Shown here: in pieces, positions 52,984 to 61,906 of the stretch
Position numbering within the stretch: the first letter of the stretch is position 1
Layout: each line of letters starts with the position of its first letter
Source: Ilyomonas sp965247435
GTDB lineage: Bacteria; Bacteroidota; Bacteroidia; Chitinophagales; Chitinophagaceae
Length of the DNA stretch: 64,000 bases
Reading direction: 5' to 3'
Assembly (NCBI GenBank): GCA_965247435.1
Contig: OZ252019.1
Span: 496,001 to 560,000, forward strand
Notes under the pieces: model-generated
Databases searched by the model: none
The model's input: only the letters and a program-made list of their open reading frames with translations
What the model was told of the DNA's origin: nothing
Translations under genes and position numbers: made by a program

Positions 52984-53337
52984 GGGCTTTACTTTTTATG
53001 TGCTTTTAATTTTTTTTGCGATACTGGCATTGGCGTAAAATATTACATTGGTGGAGGACGGCCTTATCCGGTGGCATTACAATTTCAGAGCATTATTGCT
53101 CAAATATTTTATAAAAATAAAGCAATGATCGCCGCTAAGAAAACTCTTGTAGCAAAAACAGTGCAACCGGGGGTGTAGATAGCTTACTGCAACCGGATAT
53201 TGTTCTTAAAATTAATTTTCTGTACACAGATTAGTGCAGTACGTCAACGGTCAGCTTTATGCCTTTCAGAATATCAGTTATGATGAACCTGAGAAAATCT
53301 TTTTAAATTAAATAGACATCATTACCATCCAGGTAAT
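52984..53337. other. Intergenic region, possible small relic
   Basis: A plus-strand frame ending near 53178 encodes YYIGGGRPYPVALQFQSIIA followed by a basic tail, with no clear start codon inside the gap. It could be a gene relic or chance. Otherwise empty. Confidence 0.25.
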
Positions 53338-53345
53338 TAGTTTTG
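53338..53345 (+). promoter_or_regulatory. Bacteroidota -7 element (TAGTTTTG) of the GH2 gene
   Basis: Exact TAnnTTTG, 31 bases before the ATG at 53377. Confidence 0.5.
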
Positions 53346-53376
53346 TTCATCCTGTTTGGTTGCTATAATCTACACT

Positions 53377-55791
53377 ATGAAAAAGACAAGCTTCCTCGTA
53401 TTATCATGTATAAATTCCTTCTTTCTTTTTGCGCAAACAACCCGCACTGTTGCCAATTTTGATAAGGCCTGGCGCTTTCACTTAGGCAATATGGCCGGTG
53501 CAGAAAGTGTAAACGTAACGGACACAAGCTGGCGCTTACTGAACCTGCCGCACGACTGGAGTATTGAAGGCGCTTTCAGCAAAGACAACCCGGCGAAGCC
53601 CGAAGGTGGCGCACTGCCGGGCGGTATCGGCTGGTATCGTAAAAGTTTCACTCTTCCGCTTACTGCCAAAGGAAAAATGATATACATTGATTTCGATGGC
53701 GTTTATCAGCGGAGTGATGTGTGGGTGAACGGTCATCACCTCGGCTTCCGGCCAAACGGGTACATCTCTTTTGAGTACGAGTTAACGCCTTATCTCCATT
53801 ACGGCGACGTAAAAAACGTTATCGCCGTAAAGGCAGACAATTCCAAACAGCCTAATTCGCGCTGGTACTCCGGCTCCGGCATTTATCGCCATGTATGGCT
53901 GGTAACCACCGGTGCGGTAGCCGTTGACCATTGGGGCACTTATATTACTACGCCATCCATCACCAGCAGTGGCGCTATCGTAATGTTGAATACGCGTATC
54001 AGCAACAAAAGCGGCGGTACCTCTGCCTGTACGCTAACAACAACTATCTACGACGATTCGGGTAAGGTGGTTACCAGTGCCACGTCCCGGACGATCGTAT
54101 TAACAGATACGGCAAAAGAAGCCAGCCAGCAGTTTACTATTAACAGTCCGAAACTCTGGTCGGTTGACCAGCCAACGATGTACAAAGCAGTTACGCAGGT
54201 AATCGTGAATAAAATCGTGACGGATGCCTATACAACACCGTTCGGGATCCGTTATTTCCGGTTTGATGCTGCCACAGGTTTTTTTCTGAACGGAAAGCCC
54301 TTGAAGATTCTTGGTGTATGCAACCACCACGATTTAGGTTGCCTCGGTGCGGCAGCAAATGACCGGGCTTTGGAAAGACAGCTCCGGATTTTAAAAGACA
54401 TGGGTTGCAATGCTATCCGCACTTCACACAACCCGCCAGCTCCGCAGTTATTATCGCTTTGCGATAAAATGGGCTTTATTGTAATGGATGAAGCCTTTGA
54501 CTGCTGGAAAAAGCAAAAGGTTGACTACGATTATCATTTGTTTTGGGATGAATGGCACCAGAAAGACCTCGAAGACCAGCTATTGCGCGACCGCAACCAT
54601 CCCAGTGTATTTATCTGGAGTATGGGCAACGAAATACCTGAACAGGGAGATACAAGTGCGCTACGCATTGCGCCGGAGCTCGCAGCTATTGTTCACAAGC
54701 TCGATGCAACCCGGCCGGTTACCACCGGAAACGACCACCCGGATACGGCTAATTATATTATTAAATCCGGGGCGCTGGATATTATCGGCTTTAACTATCA
54801 CGACTGGGATTTTACTTCCTTTCCGACAAAATTTCCCGATCAGAAACTCATTGGAACGGAAACTACTTCTGCTTTGGAAACAAGAGGCTACTATGATATG
54901 CCTTCCGACAGTATAAGGCGCTGGCCGATATTGAGAGATTACAAAACAAAAGCCGTTATGAATGCTGATAACACGGCCTCTGCCTACGACAACGTTTCTG
55001 CGCCGTGGGGTTCTACCCACGAAGAAACCTGGAAAAAAATCAAGCAGTATGATTATTTATCCGGTATGTTTATCTGGACGGGCTTTGACTATTTAGGTGA
55101 ACCGACACCCTACTCCTGGCCTTCCCGCAGTTCTTATTTCGGCATTATAGACCTTGCTGGTTTTCCCAAGGATATTTATTACCTGTACCAAAGCGAATGG
55201 ACAAATAAACCGGTGCTGCACCTGCTGCCGCACTGGAACTGGGAAACCGGCCAAACGATAGATGTGTGGGCCTACTACAGCCAGGCCGATGAAGTAGAAT
55301 TGTTTTTAAATGGCAAATCGCTGGGCATACAAAAGAAGCAGGGCGATGACCTGCACGTGCTATGGCGGGTACAATACCAGCCCGGCGTTTTGAAAGCTGT
55401 ATCGCGCAAAGTGGGCAAAGAAGTATTGACTGCCGAAGTACATACAGCCGGCAAGCCTGCTAAGATTGAATTGGTGGCGGACCGGAAAAATATAAAGGCC
55501 GACGGTGCCGACTTGTCGTTCGTAACTGTGAGGGTAACAGATAAAGATGGCTACCTGGTGCCCGATGCTACCAACCTGATTAATTTTACAGTAAGTGGCC
55601 CGGCGGCTATCGCCGGAGTTGATAACGGTGACCCGGTAAGTCACGATTCTTTCAAAGCCCATAGCCGCAAGGCTTTTTATGGCCTTGCACTCGCTGTGGT
55701 ACAGGCTGCAGAGAAAGGTGGTGCCATTACCCTTAAGGCAAGTGCAGCGGGTTTGCAGCCCGCAATAGTTACGATTACTGCAGGGAAATAA
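53377..55791 (+). CDS. Secreted GH2 beta-galactosidase-like glycoside hydrolase
   Basis: 804 residues; the start at 53377 gives a signal peptide (KKTSFLVLSCINSFFLFAQ). Sugar-binding jelly roll (WRLLNLPHDWSIEGAF, GVYQRSDVWVNGHHLG), Ig-like domain, and a TIM barrel from about 290 to 590 with RNHPSVFIWSMGNEIPE (acid/base Glu419) and LIGTETTSAL (nucleophile Glu495). A DUF4982-type domain (YYSQADEVELFLNGKSLG) and a GH2 C-terminal beta domain (ADGADLSFVTVRVTDKDG) follow. This architecture is frequent in Bacteroidota beta-galactosidases that work outside the cytoplasm. Retaining hydrolysis of beta-D-galactosides is likely; other beta-linked sugars cannot be excluded. Confidence 0.92.
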   Translation: MKKTSFLVLSCINSFFLFAQTTRTVANFDKAWRFHLGNMAGAESVNVTDTSWRLLNLPHDWSIEGAFSKDNPAKPEGGALPGGIGWYRKSFTLPLTAKGKMIYIDFDGVYQRSDVWVNGHHLGFRPNGYISFEYELTPYLHYGDVKNVIAVKADNSKQPNSRWYSGSGIYRHVWLVTTGAVAVDHWGTYITTPSITSSGAIVMLNTRISNKSGGTSACTLTTTIYDDSGKVVTSATSRTIVLTDTAKEASQQFTINSPKLWSVDQPTMYKAVTQVIVNKIVTDAYTTPFGIRYFRFDAATGFFLNGKPLKILGVCNHHDLGCLGAAANDRALERQLRILKDMGCNAIRTSHNPPAPQLLSLCDKMGFIVMDEAFDCWKKQKVDYDYHLFWDEWHQKDLEDQLLRDRNHPSVFIWSMGNEIPEQGDTSALRIAPELAAIVHKLDATRPVTTGNDHPDTANYIIKSGALDIIGFNYHDWDFTSFPTKFPDQKLIGTETTSALETRGYYDMPSDSIRRWPILRDYKTKAVMNADNTASAYDNVSAPWGSTHEETWKKIKQYDYLSGMFIWTGFDYLGEPTPYSWPSRSSYFGIIDLAGFPKDIYYLYQSEWTNKPVLHLLPHWNWETGQTIDVWAYYSQADEVELFLNGKSLGIQKKQGDDLHVLWRVQYQPGVLKAVSRKVGKEVLTAEVHTAGKPAKIELVADRKNIKADGADLSFVTVRVTDKDGYLVPDATNLINFTVSGPAAIAGVDNGDPVSHDSFKAHSRKAFYGLALAVVQAAEKGGAITLKASAAGLQPAIVTITAGK

Positions 55792-56138
55792 AGTACAGTT
55801 ACAGTTACAAAAGCAGGCATTTATGTATTTGGTGATGTTTCCAAATGTAGGATAGCAAGTTTTTTACTACAAGGAACAGGAATTGAGTGGAGTTTCACAG
55901 CGTCATGCTCTGCGTTATCTCTGTTTTCTTTGCTACTCTGCGGTAAAATAAAGTCTTCTCACTAATCATTATACATTTAACAACACAACCATGTATTTAT
56001 AATTGTTTGTCTGAATAAAGCTTTAGCTGATACTTTATCTATAATTTCAGGTTAAGAATAATTTAAGAGCTACAAAACCAGAATAGTTTTATCTTAGAGT
56101 TATCATTTTCCCCAATTATAAAAAGCTAAAGCTAATTC
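55792..56138. other. AT-rich intergenic region
   Basis: About 350 bases with no gene or hairpin that I can support. Confidence 0.35.
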
Positions 56139-56378
56139 ATGCAGTTTCTTATTGCTATACTATTAATTGTTGGCAGCAGAATACTTTTTGAGTATCTGGA
56201 TATCCGGTATAGAAAAACTGTTTTACAAAGCGACTATGTAAAAGCCTGCTATCTCTCTAAAAATTTCCGCGTTAAAAACAAATACACAATTGCTACCATA
56301 AAAAGATTTGAACACTTCTATGAGTTGTTTGTTTGTTTTCCAAAATTTTTTATTAGTCTTTTGCATCCCCACGAGTAA
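56139..56378 (+). CDS. Small hypothetical protein with N-terminal membrane helix
   Basis: 79 residues: one hydrophobic segment at the start (FLIAILLIVGSRILFEYL) and a basic, aromatic rest (VKNKYTIATIKRFEHFYELF). No family recognised. It converges on the glycosyltransferase with 11 bases between stops. Confidence 0.4.
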   Translation: MQFLIAILLIVGSRILFEYLDIRYRKTVLQSDYVKACYLSKNFRVKNKYTIATIKRFEHFYELFVCFPKFFISLLHPHE

Positions 56379-56389
56379 GATCAGCAACC

Positions 56390-57370
56390 TTAATAACCGC
56401 TGCCGGCTAATCTCTTATGCTTATAGGTCAAGGGTTTAAGCAAACCAGCCATGAAGCCGGTACCGTATGCAATATGCAATAGCGGATAAACTGCTATTAT
56501 ATAAATTGTTTGCCTGAACGACTGGCTTGCGGCCAATGCAAAATAAAGTGCACCAAGCAGGTAAACAATAAGCGGAGCAACCATTGCAGGGCCTAAGGCA
56601 AAGCAGCTCAGGGGTAGAATAATTAAATATAAAGTGAATAGTGCCGGCACAAGATGAGATAACCGGATAGCAGATTTTATTTTTGACAGAACCATCGGTT
56701 TGTAATAACCATACTGGAAATACTGGCTGAATAACTGCCGGAAAGTTTTACGCGGATGATAATAAACTTTAATGGCAGGTGACTGATAAATAGTAAACCC
56801 TTGTTGCCCTGCTCTGTAATTAAATTCGTCATCCTGGTTACGTACAAAAGCTTCATCAAACAGGCCGGTTGTACGAAATATATCTTTCTTCCATGCGCCG
56901 AGATATACCGAATCGGTAAATCCTTCAAATGCTTCAAAATGAAAAGAACTGCTGCCAATACCAAATACGGTAGAAGTTGCATAGCCAATTGCATTCTGGA
57001 TATAATTTCCTTTAGCAATACGCATAGGGCCTCCTACAATATGAGCGTTTGTATGCTCAAACGTTTCCAATATTCTTTCAAAATAATCGGGGGCATACGC
57101 CGTGTGTGCATCCAGCCGGATAATGATGTTGCCTGTTGCTTGCCGAATGCCTATGTTAAGTGCGTATGGCACGTACCGGTGTGGGTTGTGCAGCAGTTTT
57201 ATATTTGCATGGCGCCTGCTATACTCGTTAATAAGCCAACACGTATTATCGGTAGATTCACCATCCACTAAAAGAATTTCCTTTTCAACAGGAAGCGCAG
57301 AAATACAGAAATCAAGCAATTCCTTAATGTACTGCTCCTCATTATATACCGGGCATACAATACTTATCAT
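56390..57370 (-). CDS. Family 2 glycosyltransferase with membrane anchor
   Basis: 326 residues of the GT2 GT-A fold: ISIVCPVYNEEQYIKELLDF at the start, LLVDGESTDNT, and the metal motif in NIIIRLDAHTAYAPD. The acceptor-site block QDDEFNYRAGQQG follows, and about three hydrophobic helices from residue 230 anchor it to the membrane. Its substrate is unknown; exopolysaccharide or lipid-linked glycan synthesis is likely. It is followed by a GT4 gene upstream in the same direction (230 bases apart). Confidence 0.88.
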   Translation of the reverse strand: MISIVCPVYNEEQYIKELLDFCISALPVEKEILLVDGESTDNTCWLINEYSRRHANIKLLHNPHRYVPYALNIGIRQATGNIIIRLDAHTAYAPDYFERILETFEHTNAHIVGGPMRIAKGNYIQNAIGYATSTVFGIGSSSFHFEAFEGFTDSVYLGAWKKDIFRTTGLFDEAFVRNQDDEFNYRAGQQGFTIYQSPAIKVYYHPRKTFRQLFSQYFQYGYYKPMVLSKIKSAIRLSHLVPALFTLYLIILPLSCFALGPAMVAPLIVYLLGALYFALAASQSFRQTIYIIAVYPLLHIAYGTGFMAGLLKPLTYKHKRLAGSGY

Positions 57371-57599
57371 TGCGGTTGTTGAATAATAGTTTTAGTTGAT
57401 AGTAACAATGGTACAAAAAAATATACAGTTTTTCAACAATTCAGTTTTCTTGGAATAGCCAAAAGTTTTTTCCGCTGGCGCAAAATATAAAGAGCAACCT
57501 GTTTTTCAGTGTTGTTTTGTCCAGGCTCATTGCAGTAAATTTAAATGTGCAGTACAAGGATAAATAGCTTTTTTGTATAATAGCAACGCATAAGAATGT

Positions 57600-58616
57600 T
57601 TATAAACCATTCAGAAAATTACGCCATAGCTGTACCACATTTGCTTCTTTAAACGATTGAGCAGTTGTGTAGCCACCGGTACTTAAAGTGCTCGCCATAC
57701 TGGCATCATTGCATACTTTTACAATGCTGCTGGTCATGGTTGCCACATCGTTGGTTTTTACTAATAATCCATTTATTTCATGCTGTATTAAAAAAGGCAG
57801 GCCGCCTGCATTGGTGCTGATAATAATCATCCCTAATGCCATTGCTTCTATTACACTTACCGGCAGGTTATCTGCATTAGTGGTATTGATAAATATATCA
57901 CATTTTGCAGCCAGTTGTATCCATTCTTTTTGCGGCAGTATGCCCGTAAACACAATTTGATTTTCTACTCCTAAGCCAGCGGCAAGCGTTGCACATTGCG
58001 CCAGACTGCCATCTTTGTCCGGGCCTACCATTGTAAGGGTAGCCTCCGCATAAACCTTGCGTAATTCATGTACAACCAGTATTGCCATCTGCGGATTATA
58101 CACTTTGTGAAAAGAGCGTACCCATAATAATTTAGGGCTGGCAGCTAACCGTTGCCGGAAGGGATAATGCATGCTGTTAATGCAATTGGGTATCACTATG
58201 CAGCGCCATCCGTTGGCCAGCATAGGCTGCTGCAGATAGCCGGACACGGCAATATTTATTTTGCTTCGGCCAAAGTAAGTACGGGCTAAAACCGGCGATG
58301 CTTTGATCCTTTCCGGAAGGTTGCCCCCATGCAGGCAAGGCACATAAGGGATGCGCAGCAGCTTGCATAACAGGGCGCAAGTACAGGCGAAAAAGAAAGC
58401 AGCCGTGCTATAGGTAGCAATTAATACCACCGCATTCTTTTTGTACCTTACTATTGTGGCCAGCATATCCAGCAGGCGAAGTGCTTTTTTCTTTTTATCG
58501 CTAACTGCTGTTACCATAAAGCCTTCTTTTTGTAACAAGGACACGACCGCATAACCGGTAGCAGGCGAGTGGCCGTGACGGGCTAAGAAATTGTCGATAT
58601 AAATAATTCGTTTCAA
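57600..58616 (-). CDS. Family 4 (GT-B) glycosyltransferase, TTG start
   Basis: 338 residues. The GT-B signature of group 1 transferases is visible: LLWVRSFHKVYNPQMAILVV, EATLTMVGPDKDGSLAQ and the nucleotide-sugar site LPVSVIEAMALGMIIISTNA, with the E-x7-E style glutamate in VIEA. No ATG precedes the conserved N-terminus in frame: the codon at 58616 is TTG (MKRIIYIDNFLARHGH) and an in-frame stop lies about 45 bases upstream, so TTG is the probable start. Works with the GT2 next to it on the same strand. Confidence 0.85.
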   Translation of the reverse strand: MKRIIYIDNFLARHGHSPATGYAVVSLLQKEGFMVTAVSDKKKKALRLLDMLATIVRYKKNAVVLIATYSTAAFFFACTCALLCKLLRIPYVPCLHGGNLPERIKASPVLARTYFGRSKINIAVSGYLQQPMLANGWRCIVIPNCINSMHYPFRQRLAASPKLLWVRSFHKVYNPQMAILVVHELRKVYAEATLTMVGPDKDGSLAQCATLAAGLGVENQIVFTGILPQKEWIQLAAKCDIFINTTNADNLPVSVIEAMALGMIIISTNAGGLPFLIQHEINGLLVKTNDVATMTSSIVKVCNDASMASTLSTGGYTTAQSFKEANVVQLWRNFLNGL

Positions 58617-58789
58617 AAATTTATCGCGTAGAAATATGCTAAAGCATTAGCTACCGCACAGTAGCCATTTCAGTTTGCAGGATGAAGGATGCGTGTAAGC
58701 CTTATTATCAGCAATTAAGATTGGTTTAAAAGTTTACCCGTCCGAGACCGGCGGGTAAACCCGGTAAACAAAATTGTTATGAGAAATTA

Positions 58790-59227
58790 TCAAAAAATGA
58801 GATGCCCCTTATTGCGTATTTTTTCATAGGTAAGCTCCGCTACCAACTGTACACCTGATAACGAGCGGATAGAACTAATAAGCTCATTGCAGGTTTGCAT
58901 ATCTATAGAATCGCCCTTCATAAGCCAGAGAAAATCCATGTGCCGGAATTCGGGCAGCAGGTATTCTCCGTCGTTATAATTATGATAGATATAGTGCGAT
59001 AACTGCGTATTGCGCACGGTATGCTCATACACACGAAAGTAATAGCTGCGCTCCCTGCGGCGCAGTTGTATTTCAATATCACGGTTTAGCCTGAACTTGT
59101 AGTTTAACGCATTGTTTACACTCCAGCAAAACTGGTAGTTTTTTATCGTAGCCGTAACGCCCAGCAAGCAGGTATCGTCAAAAAAATCTTCCGTCAACTC
59201 ATTAATATCCAAACAAAACTTAGTCAT
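58790..59227 (-). CDS. IPExxxVDY family protein
   Basis: 145 residues with the diagnostic motif in a variant form, LPEFRHMDFLWLMKGD (family IPExxxVDYFLLI). A Bacteroidota-specific family of unknown function, usually monocistronic or near pyruvate kinase. No signal peptide; an acidic, aromatic soluble protein. Confidence 0.8.
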   Translation of the reverse strand: MTKFCLDINELTEDFFDDTCLLGVTATIKNYQFCWSVNNALNYKFRLNRDIEIQLRRRERSYYFRVYEHTVRNTQLSHYIYHNYNDGEYLLPEFRHMDFLWLMKGDSIDMQTCNELISSIRSLSGVQLVAELTYEKIRNKGHLIF

Positions 59228-59296
59228 GGTTAAAGGTTATGAGGGTTTATATAGTCCTTTCTCTTCCGCAGCAGAAGAACAGGACAAAAATAAAAA

Positions 59297-59323
59297 AAGC
59301 ACTGGCCATAAAGGCCAGTGCTT
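59297..59323. terminator. Terminator of the GMC operon
   Basis: AAGCACTGGCC pairs perfectly with GGCCAGTGCTT around ATAAA. On the minus strand it is followed by TTTTTTTATTTTT. It is the end of the operon whose last gene stops at 59362. Confidence 0.85.
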
Positions 59324-59361
59324 AATAAAAAAACAATTAAAGATTTAATAACGCACATTGG

Positions 59362-59931
59362 CTATGTAGCCCATGCTTTGTCACCTTTTTTGTAGGGGAC
59401 TGAACCATCATACCTGCCGGGTACTGCTACATATCGTAGTGCTTTGGTGGCACCTATCTCGCTGGTAAAGTAGCCCCAGACTGTTAACTGTTTCATCAGT
59501 GTGAAATAATGGTTTGACTCTTTGTCTTTCTTTTTCGCCGCGTATTCTTTCGCTTCTTTATCAATACCGGTCAGCAGTTCTTCCCGCTGGTTAGGCGCCA
59601 ACTCCATAAAAGATTTATCAAATTTCTTTTTACTGGCATCATTCAGTTTGCCAATGCCATCTGTAAATGTCTTCTGATCGTCTTCATTGTAGCAATCCGT
59701 TACAATCACTTTCATAAAGTCACCAATTTTAGCAGCTTTGGCGCCTGGTGATGATGCCGTAGTTGGCAAAATGGTATCCCCAATTTCATCCAGCATCGCT
59801 ATATCATCCAACGCAAACAGGCCTTCTTTCTTTCCGGTGGTTTTACAGCCCGTAAGGAAAGCCTCTGCACCTATAAGCGTCCCGCCTACCAGCAGTGCAA
59901 TAGCCGACAAGGCATCTCTTCTATCCATCAT
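59362..59931 (-). CDS. Gluconate 2-dehydrogenase subunit 3-like small subunit of a GMC dehydrogenase
   Basis: 189 residues beginning MMDRRDALSAIALLVGGTLI, with a twin-arginine motif and then FLTGC, a lipobox-like end, so it is probably exported and anchored. The rest matches the gluconate 2-dehydrogenase subunit 3 family (FALDDIAMLDEIGDTILPTT ... LAPNQREELLTG ... YFTLMKQLTVWGYFTSEIGA). Small subunits of this kind carry GMC-type flavin dehydrogenases across the membrane by Tat and help them fold. It is the last gene of the operon with two GMC genes upstream. Confidence 0.9.
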   Translation of the reverse strand: MMDRRDALSAIALLVGGTLIGAEAFLTGCKTTGKKEGLFALDDIAMLDEIGDTILPTTASSPGAKAAKIGDFMKVIVTDCYNEDDQKTFTDGIGKLNDASKKKFDKSFMELAPNQREELLTGIDKEAKEYAAKKKDKESNHYFTLMKQLTVWGYFTSEIGATKALRYVAVPGRYDGSVPYKKGDKAWAT

Positions 59932-60068
59932 GATGTTAAGTTTTCAGGTTTAAAAATAACTATTTTAATTATCAGTTTTTACTTGTTAATTATCATTTTA
60001 AAAAATGTATGCAGTAAAAGCAATCTACCCATTCCATTTCTTCTATTTCAATTATCTCTTACGTCCGG

Positions 60069-61805
60069 CTACAGGTTTCCCCGCTTCATTTCTTCCATTG
60101 CATAATTTGCGGCTCTTGCTGTAAGCGCCATATACAAGATAGAAGGGCTTTGATTACCCGTACTTGTCATGCAGGCGCCATCAGTTACAAATACATTGCT
60201 GCAGGTATGCAACTGGTTGTGTGCATTAAGCATAGATGTCTTTGTGTCTTTACCCATGCGGCAGCCGCCCATTTCATGTATATCCCTGCCGGGCGGCCAG
60301 TGGTTATCATACTGTTCTATATTTTTTACACCGGCTTTATCCAGCATCGCTGCGCCTTCCGTCAAAAAATCTTTAAGCAGATGTTCATCATTGGCATCAT
60401 ACGCAACATTAGTTACCAGCAGCGGTATTCCCCATTCATCCCTTTTATCGGTACTCAGCGATACATGATTTGTTTCTTTAGGAATAGTTTCGCCCTGACT
60501 GTACATATATACTTTCCAACCCAATGGCTCACAAATAGCGTCTTTATAAGCTGCACCTATTTGCGGCGGTACCATATTATTCTCACTGCCGTTTGCCTTA
60601 GCTCGGTAAGCACTCATAAAGGTGGTATAGCCGCCAACAAAATCTTTTTCCTGCTCTTTCAGATTTCTGAAATTTACAAGGATGGCATCGGTAGGATTAC
60701 GGCCATAAGTATAGGTATCCTCAAACCCCTCTACCGTACCGCTAACGCCGCCCCGGTAGTTGTGAAAAGCTACATACTTACCCAGCAAATTATTGTCATT
60801 ACCCAAGCCCTGCGGAAAGCGTTTGGAAGTTGAATTGAGTAGTATCAGGTTGCTGTTCATGGCTGCGGCATTTACAAAAATGATACGGGCGAAATAATCA
60901 GTTGTCTCTTTCGTATTCGTATCAATTACCCGTACACCGCTTGCTTTGCCTTTTTGTTCATCATAAATAATTGAATGCACTACCGAGAAAGGCCGCATCG
61001 TTAGATTGCCTGTCTTTGCTGCCCAAGGCAATGTGCTCGATACCGAACTGAAATAACCGCCAAACGGACAACCGCGCATACACAGGTTTCTTGCCATGCA
61101 TTTTACCCGGCCCTGTTGTTTATGAATTTCTTTTGGTTCGGTAATATGCGCCCAGCGGGCATGTACATAATCGCGGTTAAAATTTTGTTTAATACTTCCT
61201 TTCAAAGAACGCTCTACACTGTTTAGCTCAAACGGCGGCAGAAACTCGCCGTCAGGCATCGCTTCCAATCCATCTTTATTACCACAGATACCAATAAACG
61301 TTTCTACATGCGAATACCAGGGCGCAATTTCTTTATAATCAATCGGCCATTCTATGCCATATCCAAAACGGGCGGGGTTTTTAAACTCATAATCGCTCCA
61401 GCGCTGTGTAGCCCTGCCCCAGATGATGGACTTACCGCCAACCTGATACCCCCGTATCCAATCAAACGGTTTATCCTGCACATAAGGATGGTCATTGTCT
61501 TTTATAAAAAAATGTGCGGTGTCTTCTCCAAAACCAGCCGCTGTTGTTATCAGCGGATTGTCGTCCACAAATTGCTTCGGCATTTGCCCGCGGTGCTCAA
61601 ACTCCCATGGCGCCATATTAGCAGTGGGATAATTTACATTGTGCTTTACATCACGGCCGCGCTCGAGTACCAATGTCTTTAAACCTAAATCACATAATTC
61701 TTTGGCTGCCCATCCGCCACTGATACCAGAGCCGATAACGATAGCATCAAACGTGTTTTTTGCTACGCCGCCAGAGTTGATATTCACATGCAAAGAATCG
61801 CCCAC
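60069..61805 (-). CDS. GMC-family FAD-dependent sugar/alcohol dehydrogenase (copy 1), GTG start
   Basis: 578 residues. FAD site DAIVIGSGISGGWAAKELCDLG near the start, a Cys-rich segment (CMARNLCMRGCPFGG), and the C-terminal active-site pair: His in DIHEMGGCRMG and Asn in STGNQSPSILYMALTARA. This is the membrane-associated sugar dehydrogenase branch that passes electrons to cytochrome c rather than to oxygen. The start codon is GTG. It has no signal peptide, consistent with piggy-back Tat export on the small subunit. It is a paralog of the next GMC gene (shared GSGISGGWAAKEL, YYF/AYFSxxSSTLP and GIHEMG blocks). Confidence 0.92.
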   Translation of the reverse strand: MGDSLHVNINSGGVAKNTFDAIVIGSGISGGWAAKELCDLGLKTLVLERGRDVKHNVNYPTANMAPWEFEHRGQMPKQFVDDNPLITTAAGFGEDTAHFFIKDNDHPYVQDKPFDWIRGYQVGGKSIIWGRATQRWSDYEFKNPARFGYGIEWPIDYKEIAPWYSHVETFIGICGNKDGLEAMPDGEFLPPFELNSVERSLKGSIKQNFNRDYVHARWAHITEPKEIHKQQGRVKCMARNLCMRGCPFGGYFSSVSSTLPWAAKTGNLTMRPFSVVHSIIYDEQKGKASGVRVIDTNTKETTDYFARIIFVNAAAMNSNLILLNSTSKRFPQGLGNDNNLLGKYVAFHNYRGGVSGTVEGFEDTYTYGRNPTDAILVNFRNLKEQEKDFVGGYTTFMSAYRAKANGSENNMVPPQIGAAYKDAICEPLGWKVYMYSQGETIPKETNHVSLSTDKRDEWGIPLLVTNVAYDANDEHLLKDFLTEGAAMLDKAGVKNIEQYDNHWPPGRDIHEMGGCRMGKDTKTSMLNAHNQLHTCSNVFVTDGACMTSTGNQSPSILYMALTARAANYAMEEMKRGNL

Positions 61806-61810
61806 GTATA

Positions 61811-61888
61811 GTTAATTGGTTATTGTTAATGGTCAATTGACAAACAGGCTGAACAGCAAACTCAGCACATTAACAATAGACAATTAAC
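61811..61888. repeat. Imperfect inverted repeat between the two GMC genes
   Basis: GTTAATTGGTTATTGTTAATG (61811-61831) and CATTAACAATAGACAATTAAC (61868-61888) pair over 21 bases with two mismatches, spacer 36. AT-rich; it could be a dispersed intergenic repeat or attenuate the second gene. Confidence 0.5.
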
Positions 61889-61906
61889 CATTAAAAATAG
61901 AAAATA

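Noticed and set aside
60150..60833. 227-residue plus-strand frame inside the GMC gene
   Set aside because: Antisense shadow with no domain-like sequence.
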